In this document: piece after piece, positions 14,401 through 24,729 of the stretch
Layout: the number at the start of each line of letters is the position of its first letter
Numbering within the stretch: the first letter of the stretch is position 1
DNA from: an uncultured Halomicronema sp.
Lineage (GTDB): Bacteria; Cyanobacteriota; Cyanobacteriia; Phormidesmidales; Phormidesmidaceae
Assembly: GCA_937899725.1 (NCBI GenBank)
Contig: CALCCA010000052.1
Location: 1 to 59,935 of the forward strand
Direction: 5' to 3'
Length of the DNA: 59,935 nt
The notes under the pieces: generated by a model
Told to the model about the DNA's origin: nothing
Database searches by the model: none
What the model saw: the letters and a program-made list of their open reading frames with translations, nothing else
Program-made: the position numbers and the translations under genes

Positions 14401-17400
14401 GGTTGAGGTCGGTAGATTAGCGGTGCTTTGCTGGGCAATGGTCACCGCCTCAGCGTTCAGGGCCAGGCTCTGACAGGCGATCTGATCCAGCGACAGATGG
14501 ATTGCCTGAGGCGTAATCACCAGACTCAGACCAGCATCCTCAATCATGAACTGGAGTCGCTCAGGCGGATAGTTGGGGTCTAGGGGCACGTAGGCACCGC
14601 CCGCTTTGAGAATCGCCAGCATCGCGACCATCGTTGCCGGACAGCGCTCAGCCCAGAGGCCAATCAGGGTATCAGGGGCAATCGCGGGCGATGCTCCGGA
14701 GGGGGCAGCGAGGTGCGATCGCAAGTACCAGGCTAACTGATTAGCGCTTTCATTCAGGGCTTGATAGGTGAAGGACTGATCCCTAAAGATGAGCGCTGTG
14801 GCCGCTGGTGTCTTCTCCACCTGCTGCTCAAAAAGTTCGTGGATGCACAAGTGGCGCGGGTAATCCGTCTGGGTCTGATGCCACTGCCAGAACTGACTGC
14901 GTTCAGCTGCTGTCAGCAGCGGCAGCTCCGCGATCCGACTGCTGGGCTGCTCACAGATCGCTGCCAGCAAGGTGCAAAAGTGCCCTGCCATCCGCTGAAT
15001 GGTGTCGGCCTCAAACAGGTCGGTGCGATATTCCAGCACGCCTTTTAATCCGGCGTGAGTGGGCCGCATCGATAAGGTAAGGTCAAACTTGGCTGTCCCG
15101 CTTTCCAGAACTAGGGGCTCCCATTCCAGTCCCTCCATCGCCATCGGGGGTAGCGGCGCATTTTGCAAGACAAACATGACTTGAAATAGGGGGGCATGGC
15201 TCCAACTGCGGGGCACCGCTAGCGCTTCCACCACCTGCTCAAAGGGGACAGACTGGTGAGCGTAGGCATCCAGGGTCACTTCCCGCACCCGTCTCAGCAA
15301 CTCCTCAAAGCGGGGATCGCCAGACAAATCGGTGCGCAACACCAGCGTGTTCACAAACATCCCAATCAAGCCTTCCAACTCAGCCTGGGGTCGGTTGGCA
15401 ATGGGCGTGCCGATGACCAGATCCGTACAGCCGCTGTAGCGCTGCAAGAGCACCTGGAAAGCCGCCAGCAACGTCATAAACAGCGTCACCCCTTGCTGCT
15501 GACTGAGTTGTTCTAGCGCCTGGGTTTGCTTGATCGAAAGCTGAAACTCTGCAGTGGCTCCGGCCAAAGACTGCACTGCAGGGTGCGGCTGATCCGTCGG
15601 CAGTTCCAGCAAGGGGGGGGCACCTTGGAGCTGCTGTTGCCAGTAATCCAGTTGAGCGGGTGGCAAGGGCTGCTGCTGCCACGCCGCATAGTCCACATAC
15701 TGCAGCGGTAGCGGGGGCAGTTCAGCCGCTCGACCTGAGCGTGAAGTATCGTAAGTTTGCGCCAACTCCTGAACGAGAATCCCCATCGACCAGCCATCCG
15801 CAATGATGTGGTGCAGGCACAGCACCACCACCTGGTCGAGCGCGGCAAGCCTTAGCACCCGGATCCGCAACAATGGCGCTTGACTCAAATCAAACGGCGT
15901 CCGCGCTTCCCGCTGCAACTGTTCGCGAATTTGGGCCTGCTGCTGGGCCTGATCAAGCCCACTCAGATCAACGACGGGAATGGTGATCGCCGCTTCAGCC
16001 TGAATCGCGATCACTGCTTGACCCTCCCAATCGATAAACTTGGTTCGCAGCACTTCATGACGCTCAATCATCTGCGCCAAACTCTGTTGTAGCCGGTCTA
16101 TTGACAAGTCTCCTTTGACTCTCACGGCGGTCGGGATGATGTAGAACGGGCTCTCTGGTTCTAACTGCGCTAAAACCCACTGCCGCCGCTGCGCATCGGA
16201 AAGTGGTAGCGCCCCGGTCCGTTCAATCGGCTGAATGGGTGTTAGGGAGGTAAGGCTGCCGCCTGCTTTCAATGTGTCGATTTCGGCAGCGAGTTGAAAT
16301 AGGGTGGGCGATTCAAACAGCGATCGCACCGGCAGCTCCACCCCAAACGCCTGCCGCACCTGGGCCACCACCCGCGTTGCTAGCAGCGAATGCCCACCCA
16401 ACTCAAAGAAGTTGTCTGCACGACTGACCTGAGACTGGTCAAGCACTGCTGTCCAGATATTGGCAAGTAGTTCCTCAGTCAGAGTGCGAGGAGCCGTCGA
16501 GCCGTGACTGATTTCAGGAGAGTCTGGTGTAGGCAGGGCGTTGCGATCGACTTTGCCATTGGGCGTTAGGGGCAGAGCATCGAGCACGACGAATTGAGTC
16601 GGCACCATGTAGGCGGGAAGGTGCTGGGAAAGGAAGTGGGGGAGTGAATGCGGGGATGAGGGGATGGGGGGATGGGGGGATGAGTTTGGAGTTTGGAGTG
16701 TTGAGGTTGGAATGTGTTCTTCGTGAGCGGCTCTTGGTTTTGCGTTCTTCACACAGTAGGCCACCAGTTGTGACTCTCCAGCAGTGTCTTCTCGCAGTAC
16801 GACCACTGCTTGCGACACATCAGGATGCTGGGTGAGGACGGCTTCGATTTCGCCCAGTTCGATACGGAAGCCGCGCAGTTTGACTTGATGGTCAAGACGA
16901 CCCAGGTATTCCAGGGTGCCGTCTTCGCGGATGCGGACGCGATCGCCAGTTTTGTAAAAGATGGATGGGTGGATGGGTGAATGCGCTTCGGCGTGAACGC
17001 TCGATTCGGCTGAGCTCATCGTCGAAGCCAGTCGAACGGGGGATGGGGTTTGACCTCGTTCTGGGCTCTGGGGACTACCTGTTCCCTGTTCCCTATTTCC
17101 TATTCCCTTCTGTCTTCTGCCTTCTACGTCGATAAACCGTTCTGCTGTCAAATCCTGCCGCTGCCAGTAGCCCGAACTCAAACCCAGACCACCGATGTAC
17201 AGTTCGCCAGGGACACCACGGGGAACGGGGCGCTGCTGGGCATCGAGCACGTGGAACTGGGTGTTGGCAATGGGCGGGCCAATCGGGACGAGGCCGTCTG
17301 CCAGGATGGATGTCTCCAGCTTCAGGGCAGCAGACCAAATAGTGGTTTCCGTCGGGCCGTAAAGGTTCCACAGTTCTGCGCCGCAGTCCAACAAACGCTG

Positions 17401-19602
17401 AGCCAGAGAAGGTTCCAGGGCTTCGCCACCGCAGAGCAATTTGAGGTTACTCTTGCCCTGCCAGCCGCTTTCGACCAGTAGTCGCCAGGTGGCAGGGGTC
17501 GCCTGCATCAGCGTGACGTCATGGTGCTCTAGTTGGGTTGCCAGACTTTGTGGATCGCGAACAGTATCTTGACTAGCAATGACCAGCGTGCCGCCGACGG
17601 TGAGGGGCAGAAATAGTTCCAGCGCGGCGATGTCAAAGGCGGGAGTCGTGACCGCTAGCAACGTATCCTGGGCCGTCATGCCAGGAGCCTGAGCCATGCT
17701 GGCGAGCAGATTCGTCAGGCTGCGGTGGCGAATGGGGACACCTTTAGGAGCGCCGGTGCTGCCGCTGGTGTAAATCAGGTAGGCGAGGTCATCGGAGGGC
17801 GGAGAGTGGGGGATGGGGGGCAAGGGGGCAAGGGAGATCGCCTCAGCCTCACAAGTCAAATCCAGGGTTGGAACAGCGGTTTTGGGAATCGCAGTCGCCG
17901 CCCCATGTGCTGTAATTAGCAGCGATATCTGGGCGTCTTCGAGGATGAACCGCAGCCGTTCCATCGGATAGGTGGGGTCGAGGGGAATGTAGGTGGCCCC
18001 GGTTTTGAGAATGGCGAGCAGGGTGATGACTAATTCGGCAGAACGGTCCAGGCAGAGGGCGACGCGATCGCCTCGTTGAACGCCTTGCTGCATCAAGTAA
18101 TAGGCAAGCTGGTTGGCTCGCTGGTCGAGTTCCTGATAACTAAGGACTGTGTCCTCAAAAATAAGGGCGGTGGCATTGGGATTGACGGTGGCTTGGTCAG
18201 CAATCAACTCATGGACGCAGCGGTCTGGAATGAGTTGCTCGGTTTGGTTCCACGTGATGAGTTGTTGCTGCTCTTCCTGGGTCAGCAGGGGAAGCTGGCC
18301 GGTGGAGGCTTCAGGAGCAGCCATGATGCCCGCCAGCACCGTTTCCAGATGGCCTAGCAGACGCTGAATGGCGGTGTTAGAGAAGCGATCGAGATCGTAA
18401 TTGACCCTTAACGCCAGGGTTTTGCCCGGTATGACGACTAGGGCTAAGGGATAGTTGGTCTGCTCAAATCCCTGTCCTGCTTCGACGGTGAGGTCACTGC
18501 TGTCGTCGGTTAGGGCCGCAGTTAGGGAAACGGGATAGTTCTCAAACACCAGCAGGCTCTCGAATAGGGGCGTGCCGTGGGGCACGGCACTCCAGGATTG
18601 GATATCCGTGAGGGAACTGAAGGCATAGGTTTCGTGATCGCGCTGAGCTGCTTGAATCTGCTGGAGCCATTGCAATAACGGCATCGCTGGCGGCATCGCC
18701 ACCCGCACCGGCACAGTGTTGATGAACAACCCCACGATAGAGTCTGACCCCGGTAGGGTCGGGGGGCGTCCGGCCACCGTGGCCCCAAACACCACGTCCG
18801 AGGTGCCACTGTAGCAGCTCAACACCCGTGCCCAAGCTCCTTGGAACAGCGTGTTCAGCGTGAGGTGGTAGCGCTGGGCGAAGGCATGCAAGTCAGCCGT
18901 CAAGGGCTGGGGCAGCGTATGCCACTGATCACAGTGCTCTGAGTGAGGGGTGGGTCGTGAGCGATCAATGCCCAGCGGCGTAGGTGCGGTGAAGTCGGCT
19001 AGGGCCTGCTGCCAGTAAGTTCGGGCGGCCTGCTGATCTTGTTGCTGGAGCCAGAGAATGTAGTCCCGATAGGGGCGAGGCGGGGCCAAGGTGAGGGTTT
19101 CTCCCTGGCGCTGAGCAGTGTAGAAAGCCAGAACCTCTTTGATCAGCAGAGCATTGCACCAGCCGTCCATCAGCAGGTGGTGGTGGCTCCAGACAAAGTG
19201 ATGCCGGCCGGGGCTGAGCTGGAAGAGGGCACAGCGCATCAGGGGTGGCTGATCGAGGCCAAAGCCCTGGGTGCGATCGCCCTGTAAAAATGCCGCCAGC
19301 TTTGCTTTCTGTTGCGGCTCCGATAGGGCCTGCCAATCGGCTTCAATCCACGGCAGTTCGGCGCTGGCGTAAACCACCTGCAGGGGTTTATCCGCTTCTT
19401 CCCAGTAGAAGGCAGTACGCAATACGGCATGGCGTTCGACGACGGCTTGCCAAGCCCGTTTGAAGGCGACCACGTCCAAAGGCCCGACCAGCAGACAGCT
19501 ACGCTGCTCGAAATAGACGCCCGACTCCGGCGCATATAGGGTGTGAAACAACATGCCCTGCTGCATTGGGGAGAGTTCGTAGATGTCCTGTATGGTGGTC
19601 AT
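11431..19602 (-). CDS. NRPS bimodule C-A(Gly)-T-C-A(Val)-T-E
   Basis: A 2723-residue NRPS. The N-terminus IQDIYELSPMQQGMLFH is the COM-type acceptor/DCL condensation start that follows an E domain. Module 1: HHHLLMDGW near residue 141, A domain with YTSGSTG near 617 and pocket D-I-L-Q-L-G-L-I-W (+Lys), a glycine code, and GGHSLLA carrier near 1072. Module 2: LCL-type condensation with HHIIADGWS near 1266, A domain YTSGSTG near 1744 with pocket D-A-F-W-L-G-G-T-F (+Lys), a valine code, carrier GGDSILA near 2209 (the GGDS form usual before E domains) and an epimerization domain with HHLVVDGLSWR near 2394. The tail after the E domain (about 25 residues, ending VTFQGGGS) is a COM-like donor. Predicted contribution: Gly then D-Val. 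Heptamer-repeat linkers occur at 17078-17125, 13663-13699 and 13355-13393. The start ATG at 19602 lies 4 bp after the upstream stop. Confidence 0.96.
13355..13393. repeat. Heptamer array, A8-A9 linker of the Val A domain
   Basis: Degenerate heptamers encode REQGLGNREQAEAE after VAYVVEI, followed by an AT-rich low-complexity tract up to the LPAYMLP motif. Confidence 0.8.
13663..13699. repeat. Heptamer array, A6-A7 linker of the Val A domain
   Basis: Heptamers encode [15 protein letters not shown] between ERFVPNPF and YKTGDRVR. Confidence 0.8.
17078..17125. repeat. Heptamer array, A6-A7 linker of the first Gly A domain
   Basis: GGGAAYA and GGCAGAA heptamers encode RRQKGIGNREQGTG between LTAERF and YKTGDRVR. 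The sister Gly A domain at 8830-8940 has an unrelated insert at this point. Confidence 0.8.
17136..18276. repeat. Near-identical Gly A-domain DNA, copy in the bimodular NRPS
   Basis: Partner of 8950-10090. Both A domains carry the same glycine pocket, so the similarity fits a recent duplication or gene conversion. Confidence 0.85.
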
Positions 19603-19606
19603 CGCG

Positions 19607-22600
19607 CTAGTGCCCCCGAATCTTGCTGAAGAGCTGATCCAACTGCGCTTGGTTCACCCGTGCCGCCGCGAAGTCGGACGGGGTGTGGTTGGCAGCGATC
19701 GCGGGCTGGGTCGGTGGGGCCAGGTATGACTGCAGTGTGGCCAGATATCGCTGGGCCAGGGTTTCCAGAGTGGCGCGGCGATGCACTGACTGGCTATAGC
19801 GCCAGATCACCTGTAGCTGACCGTCCCGAATTAGGGCAATCACCTCTAACAGATAGCGACGGCGTCTCAATGGACTGCGGAGTGACCCCACCGACTCGGA
19901 GGCTAGAGCCTGAATCACCCCTTGGGGATCAGGTGCCGCGTTGAATCGCACTTGGCCCAAATAGTTGAAACTGATGGCTGCCGGGGAACCCAAAGCCGGA
20001 TCGGGTTCGGCAGCTAGAGAACGCAGAACGCCGTAGCCCACTCCCTGATGAGGTACTGCCCGCAACTGCTCTTTCACCGACCGGAGTTGCTCGGTCATGG
20101 CTCCCGAGGGCATGGCCAACCGCAGCGGATAAACCGTTGTTAACCAACCCACGGTGCGAGATACATCCAAGGGCGATGAGTCTTGCAAAGTTTGCAAATC
20201 CAGGTCTCGACCGTGACCCTCCAGGTCAATCAGCACGGTAGAAGACTGCGTCCAGGGCTTCAGCGTTTGGCCTAGAACAGTTAGCAGAACCTCATTGACC
20301 TGAGTGTGGTAAATCTGGGTCGCCATTGTCAACAGCGCTTGGGTTTGCGCGGCATCTAGCCCAATGGAAATTTCCGCCATCGATGCCACTGTGTTGTCGT
20401 CAGCACTGGCCGCAAAATCTGTGGGAATCGCTGCCGTAGGAGCGCACATGTCTCGCCAGTAGGAGCGCTCGGCCTCAAAGTAGCCAGACTGCGCCAACGC
20501 GACTAACTGCTGCGCCCAAGACTGGATGGAATGGGTCTTGGGCGGCAGCTGAACTTCACTTCCCGATGCTAATTGGCGATAGGCCGTCGTCAAATCAGCC
20601 AAGAGAATGCGCCACGAGACCCCATCCACGATTAAGTGATGGGCAATCAGCAGCAGGCGATCGCCCCGTTCCCCGAGTCGCACCCGCACGGCTCTCAATA
20701 GCGGCCCAACCGATAGATGCAAACTCGTTTGCCAATCATCTGCTGCTGTAGCCAATGCAGCCGCCTGAGCGTCAGCAGGCAAGTGAGATAAATCGAGATC
20801 ATCTAGGGATACGGTGACAGCATCAGGACTCTGGATGACCTGTTGCCAAATGCCGGCTTCGCAAAAGAAGCGCGATCGCAAACCGTCATGATGCCTAACC
20901 AATGCCTGTAAAGCCTGGGCCAGCAGCTCCGGCTGTGCCTCCGAGTCAACTATCACCATCACCGCTTGATTGTAATGATGGGGCTCCGGTTGTGCTTGGG
21001 TAAAAAAGTCTCGCTGAATCGGCAGCAGCGGTACTGTTCCCGTCACCGGCTCTTGGGAAACAGCAGAGAGGGCTTGCACTTCTGCGACTACCGCCAACTC
21101 TGCCACCGTCTGATACTGAAAAAGTTGACGCGGCACGAGATGCAGTCCGACCTGGTGAGCCTTGGCAATAATCTGCATCGCCAGAATCGAATCTCCCCCC
21201 AGCTCGAAGAAATTGTCGTGCAGGCCCACAGCATCGCGCTGGAGCACTTCAGCCCAAACTGCTGCCAGCTGCTGCTCTGTTTCTGTCAAGGAACGGCCGG
21301 TTTGGTCACGATCACTCGTCTGGATGGCTGGCATGGGTAGCACCTGCTTATCCACCTTGCCATTTACCGTCAGCGGCAAAGCCTCCAGCGAAACAAAGTA
21401 ATCAGGGAGCATATAGGCGGGAAGTTTGTCAGCAAGGGCCTGATGTAGGCGGTGGGAGATGGGGGGATGGGGCAGTGAGTGGGAGGTAATTGTTTGTGGG
21501 TATTGGGCATTAACTTTTAAGGTCTGGGGTCTGGATTCTTCCTGTTCCCTGTTCTCTGTTCTCCGTTCCCTACTCCCCTCTACCTTTTCCACGACATAGG
21601 CAACTAACTTAGCAGCTGCGCCTAAATCCTCGCGCCGGACCACAACGGCTTGCTCCACATCGGGATGCTGACAGAGAGCGGCTTCAATCTCGCCGGGTTC
21701 GATCCGGTAGCCGCGCAGTTTTATCTGCTCGTCCATGCGGCCCAGATATTCGAGAATGCCGTCCGGTCGGTAGCGGACGCGATCACCGGTTTTGTAGAGG
21801 GTGGGGGAGTGGGGGAGTGGGGAGGTGGGGTGAGAGTTTTGAGTTTTAGATTTTGAATTTTGAGTAGGCTCAAACTGAGAACTCAAAACTAAAAACTCAA
21901 AATTTCCTTCCTCATTTCTGCCTTCTGCCTTCTGCCTTCTGCTTTCAAAAAACGGATTTGGCATGAACCGCTCTGCCGTCAGATCCGGTCGGTTCAAGTA
22001 CCCTCGCGCGACACCTGCCCCGCCGATATAGAGTTCGCCAGGAACGCCAATCGGGACGGGCTCTAAATCAGGGTCGAGAACGTAGAGCTGCACATTGGCG
22101 ATAGGACGACCAATGGGAACAGTGTCAGCGGTGAAATCGAGGGGCACGTCGTAGACGCAGCAGCCGACAACAGCTTCCGTAGGGCCGTACTCGTTAACAA
22201 GACGCAGTTGGGGAAATTGCTGTCGCCAGGGGGCGATATCGCGACCATGAAGGGCTTCGCCGCCAAGGATGAGGGCCTGGGTGGGGAGTGTAGGAGTGGA
22301 AGAGTGTAGGAGTCGGGGAGTGGGGGGAAGCACTAGGGGTTCTAGAGCCTTCAAATGGGCAGGGGTGAGTTTGACCAGGCCGAAAGTATCGCTTCCTTTA
22401 AGGGCTTGACTCAGGGCTTCAAGCTCGTAGATTTCGGGCAGGAGGGTGACGGCTTGGCCGACTAATGAGGGCGTGAACAGGCTGGTAATGGTGGCGTCAA
22501 AGCCGATGGCAGACTGCACGGGCGCACCGCCCGCCGCGACGGGGTAAGTCTGGGTCGCCCAGTTCAAATAGTTGCTCAGTCCCTGATGGGTCAGCAGAGT

Positions 22601-24688
22601 GCCTTTCGGCTGGCCTGTAGAACCGGATGTGTAGATCACGTAGGCCAGATTTTCGGGTTCAAGGCTGACAGCCGGATTGTGGTCAGGCGCTTGGGCAATG
22701 CGATCGCGATCGCGGCTCAAATCCACCGTTGGGTAGACACCGTCTACGATTTCTGCCAACGTCTCGGCCCGCGACGTCACCACTAGCGCCACCTGGGCAT
22801 CGGTCAGCAGCCAGCGCACCCGCTCTGCAGGCAAACTGGGATCGATAGGGACATAGGCTCCACCGGCCTTGAGCACCCCAAGCAGAGCCACCAGCAACTC
22901 AACGGAGCGGGATAGATGAATGCCGACCAGGGCTTCAGGACGAATACCTTGGGCTTGGAGAATGTGAGCGAGTTGGTTGGCGCGGCGGTTGAGCTGGTCA
23001 TAGGTCAACTGCTGAGTTGGGTCCGTGACTGCGACCGCATCCGGTGTCTGTGTCACCTGAGCTTCAAATTGCTGATGAAAGCACTGGCTGGGCTGAGGAG
23101 CCTGGGTCTGATTCCAGGCCACCAAAAGCTGATGCCGTTCTGCTGAACTCAAGAGAGGCAGCTCGGCCACCGGGCAATCTGGGTGGGCGAGAATGCCTGC
23201 CAGCAGGGTCTGAAAATGCCCCAACATGCGCTGAATACGGGCTTCGTCAAACAAGTCCAAGCGGTATTCCACGGCTAGCAGCAGGCCGTCCTCTCGTTCA
23301 ATGCCGTGCCAGGTCAGGTCAAACTTGGTCTGGCACGGATCGAGCCAGGTCTGTTGAACTTCCAACCCCGGCAGATTCAGGTCAAGATTTGCCGCGTTCT
23401 GGCTTTGATAGCCGCTTTGGAGCTGAAACATCACCTGAAACAGCGGATTCTGGCTGAGGTCGCGATTGGGCTGCAGGGCTTCGACCACCTTGGCAAAGGG
23501 GACTTCTGAATGCTGAAAGGCATCGGCGGTGACTTGTCGAACCTGCTGCAATAGCTCCCGAAACGTCATCCTGCCAGTGCAGCGCGTCCGCAACACCAGG
23601 GTGTTGACGAAAAAGCCGATCAGCGGCTCCACCTCGGGATAGTTACGGTTGGCTACGGGCACCCCGACGCCAATATCCTCCTGGGCGCTGTAGCGGTGCA
23701 GCAATAGCTTAAACGCTGCCAGCAGAGTCATAAAGAGGGTCATTCCGGCCTGCTGACTGAGGGTTTTCAGTGCCGTGACGCAGTCTGATGAGAGGGTGCC
23801 GGTGCAAGTCCGGCTGATGAAATTGGGGACGGCTGGACGCGGGCGATCGGTGGGCAGTTCTAACGCTGGCAATCCCGAGAGCTGCTGCCGCCAGTAGTCA
23901 AGTTGGATACGACAAGCGTCACCCTGCAACCACTGCTGCTGCCACAAGGTGTAGTCAGCGTACTGAATGGGGAGCGGCGGCAGCGCCGGGACGGCATCAT
24001 TCGTAAAATCCCGATAGAGGGTCGCTAGTTCCCGCATCAGCACCCCACGGGACCAACCATCCGCCACGAGATGATGCAGCACGAGCAACAGCACGCTATG
24101 GGTTTTATCCAACTGGAGGAGTTGCGCCCTGAGCAATGAATCTTGGTTGAGATCAAACGGCTGCTTGACACACTGTTCCGTCAGTCGCTGGACTTCAGCC
24201 GTGATCGCGGCCTTTGGCAGCAAGCTCAAATTAGTCACCGGTAAGAGGGCTGCTGAGTCGTGAGACCGAATCTGCTGACAGGGCCGCCCTGCTGGCGCGA
24301 CAAACTGCGTTCTCAGACTTTCGTGGCGTTGGACGATCGCACTCAAGCTGCGCTCCAGAGCAGCGATGTCAAGGGTTCCGGTCAACTGCCAAGAAAGGCC
24401 GATGTGATAGGCCGAACTCTCAGGATTGAGCTGATGCCGTACCCAGAGATTTTGCTGTGCGGGCGATAGGGGCACTGCCGGGGGGCGGGACTGAGGTATT
24501 AAGGGAGACACGACAGCCACCAGCGACAACCCCTGCCGCTGCAAGCGCTGCTCCAACAGTGCCCGCCGCTCGGGGGAGAGGGCGGCGATACGCTGCTGCA
24601 AAGCTTCCAAATGGGGGCGCGGGTCTGTCATACCGGTGAAAAATGAGTGGCTAATAGAACCGACTAAAGTAAATGACGGCGCTAGCAT
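19607..24688 (-). CDS. NRPS module C-A(Asn)-T-E
   Basis: A single-module NRPS that receives the polyketide chain. The ORF begins at 24688 (1693 residues), but the conserved part starts at an internal ATG at 24631 (MTDPRPHLEALQQR), the likelier start because the first 19 residues look non-coding; neither has a clear Shine-Dalgarno. A helical acceptor segment (LSPERRALLEQRL) is followed by a condensation domain (HHLVADGWS near 207), an A domain (YTSGSTG near 690) with pocket D-A-T-K-I-G-E-V-G (+Lys), matching asparagine codes, a carrier GGDSILA near 1168, and an epimerization domain HHLIVDGVSWR near 1350. The C-terminal 25 residues resemble a COM donor, matching the acceptor at the start of the next NRPS. 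Expected product unit is D-Asn, N-acylated by the polyketide. Heptamer repeats lie at 21539-21590 and 21916-21946. This is one of the few places where the genes are not directly overlapping. Confidence 0.94.
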   Translation of the reverse strand: MLAPSFTLVGSISHSFFTGMTDPRPHLEALQQRIAALSPERRALLEQRLQRQGLSLVAVVSPLIPQSRPPAVPLSPAQQNLWVRHQLNPESSAYHIGLSWQLTGTLDIAALERSLSAIVQRHESLRTQFVAPAGRPCQQIRSHDSAALLPVTNLSLLPKAAITAEVQRLTEQCVKQPFDLNQDSLLRAQLLQLDKTHSVLLLVLHHLVADGWSRGVLMRELATLYRDFTNDAVPALPPLPIQYADYTLWQQQWLQGDACRIQLDYWRQQLSGLPALELPTDRPRPAVPNFISRTCTGTLSSDCVTALKTLSQQAGMTLFMTLLAAFKLLLHRYSAQEDIGVGVPVANRNYPEVEPLIGFFVNTLVLRTRCTGRMTFRELLQQVRQVTADAFQHSEVPFAKVVEALQPNRDLSQNPLFQVMFQLQSGYQSQNAANLDLNLPGLEVQQTWLDPCQTKFDLTWHGIEREDGLLLAVEYRLDLFDEARIQRMLGHFQTLLAGILAHPDCPVAELPLLSSAERHQLLVAWNQTQAPQPSQCFHQQFEAQVTQTPDAVAVTDPTQQLTYDQLNRRANQLAHILQAQGIRPEALVGIHLSRSVELLVALLGVLKAGGAYVPIDPSLPAERVRWLLTDAQVALVVTSRAETLAEIVDGVYPTVDLSRDRDRIAQAPDHNPAVSLEPENLAYVIYTSGSTGQPKGTLLTHQGLSNYLNWATQTYPVAAGGAPVQSAIGFDATITSLFTPSLVGQAVTLLPEIYELEALSQALKGSDTFGLVKLTPAHLKALEPLVLPPTPRLLHSSTPTLPTQALILGGEALHGRDIAPWRQQFPQLRLVNEYGPTEAVVGCCVYDVPLDFTADTVPIGRPIANVQLYVLDPDLEPVPIGVPGELYIGGAGVARGYLNRPDLTAERFMPNPFFESRRQKAEGRNEEGNFEFLVLSSQFEPTQNSKSKTQNSHPTSPLPHSPTLYKTGDRVRYRPDGILEYLGRMDEQIKLRGYRIEPGEIEAALCQHPDVEQAVVVRREDLGAAAKLVAYVVEKVEGSRERRTENREQEESRPQTLKVNAQYPQTITSHSLPHPPISHRLHQALADKLPAYMLPDYFVSLEALPLTVNGKVDKQVLPMPAIQTSDRDQTGRSLTETEQQLAAVWAEVLQRDAVGLHDNFFELGGDSILAMQIIAKAHQVGLHLVPRQLFQYQTVAELAVVAEVQALSAVSQEPVTGTVPLLPIQRDFFTQAQPEPHHYNQAVMVIVDSEAQPELLAQALQALVRHHDGLRSRFFCEAGIWQQVIQSPDAVTVSLDDLDLSHLPADAQAAALATAADDWQTSLHLSVGPLLRAVRVRLGERGDRLLLIAHHLIVDGVSWRILLADLTTAYRQLASGSEVQLPPKTHSIQSWAQQLVALAQSGYFEAERSYWRDMCAPTAAIPTDFAASADDNTVASMAEISIGLDAAQTQALLTMATQIYHTQVNEVLLTVLGQTLKPWTQSSTVLIDLEGHGRDLDLQTLQDSSPLDVSRTVGWLTTVYPLRLAMPSGAMTEQLRSVKEQLRAVPHQGVGYGVLRSLAAEPDPALGSPAAISFNYLGQVRFNAAPDPQGVIQALASESVGSLRSPLRRRRYLLEVIALIRDGQLQVIWRYSQSVHRRATLETLAQRYLATLQSYLAPPTQPAIAANHTPSDFAAARVNQAQLDQLFSKIRGH
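21539..21590. repeat. Heptamer array, A8-A9 linker of the Asn A domain
   Basis: Degenerate heptamers encode GSRERRTENREQEES after VAYVVEKV. Confidence 0.75.
21916..21946. repeat. GGCAGAA heptamer array, A6-A7 linker of the Asn A domain
   Basis: Four units of a second heptamer family (GGCAGAA on the coding strand) encode RRQKAEGRNEE between ERFMPNPF and YKTGDRVR. An AT-rich low-complexity tract (21836-21905) adjoins it. Confidence 0.8.
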
Positions 24689-24729
24689 GGGATTGAAATC
24701 TGGGTCTTAGGATGCCTGAGGCATCGAGG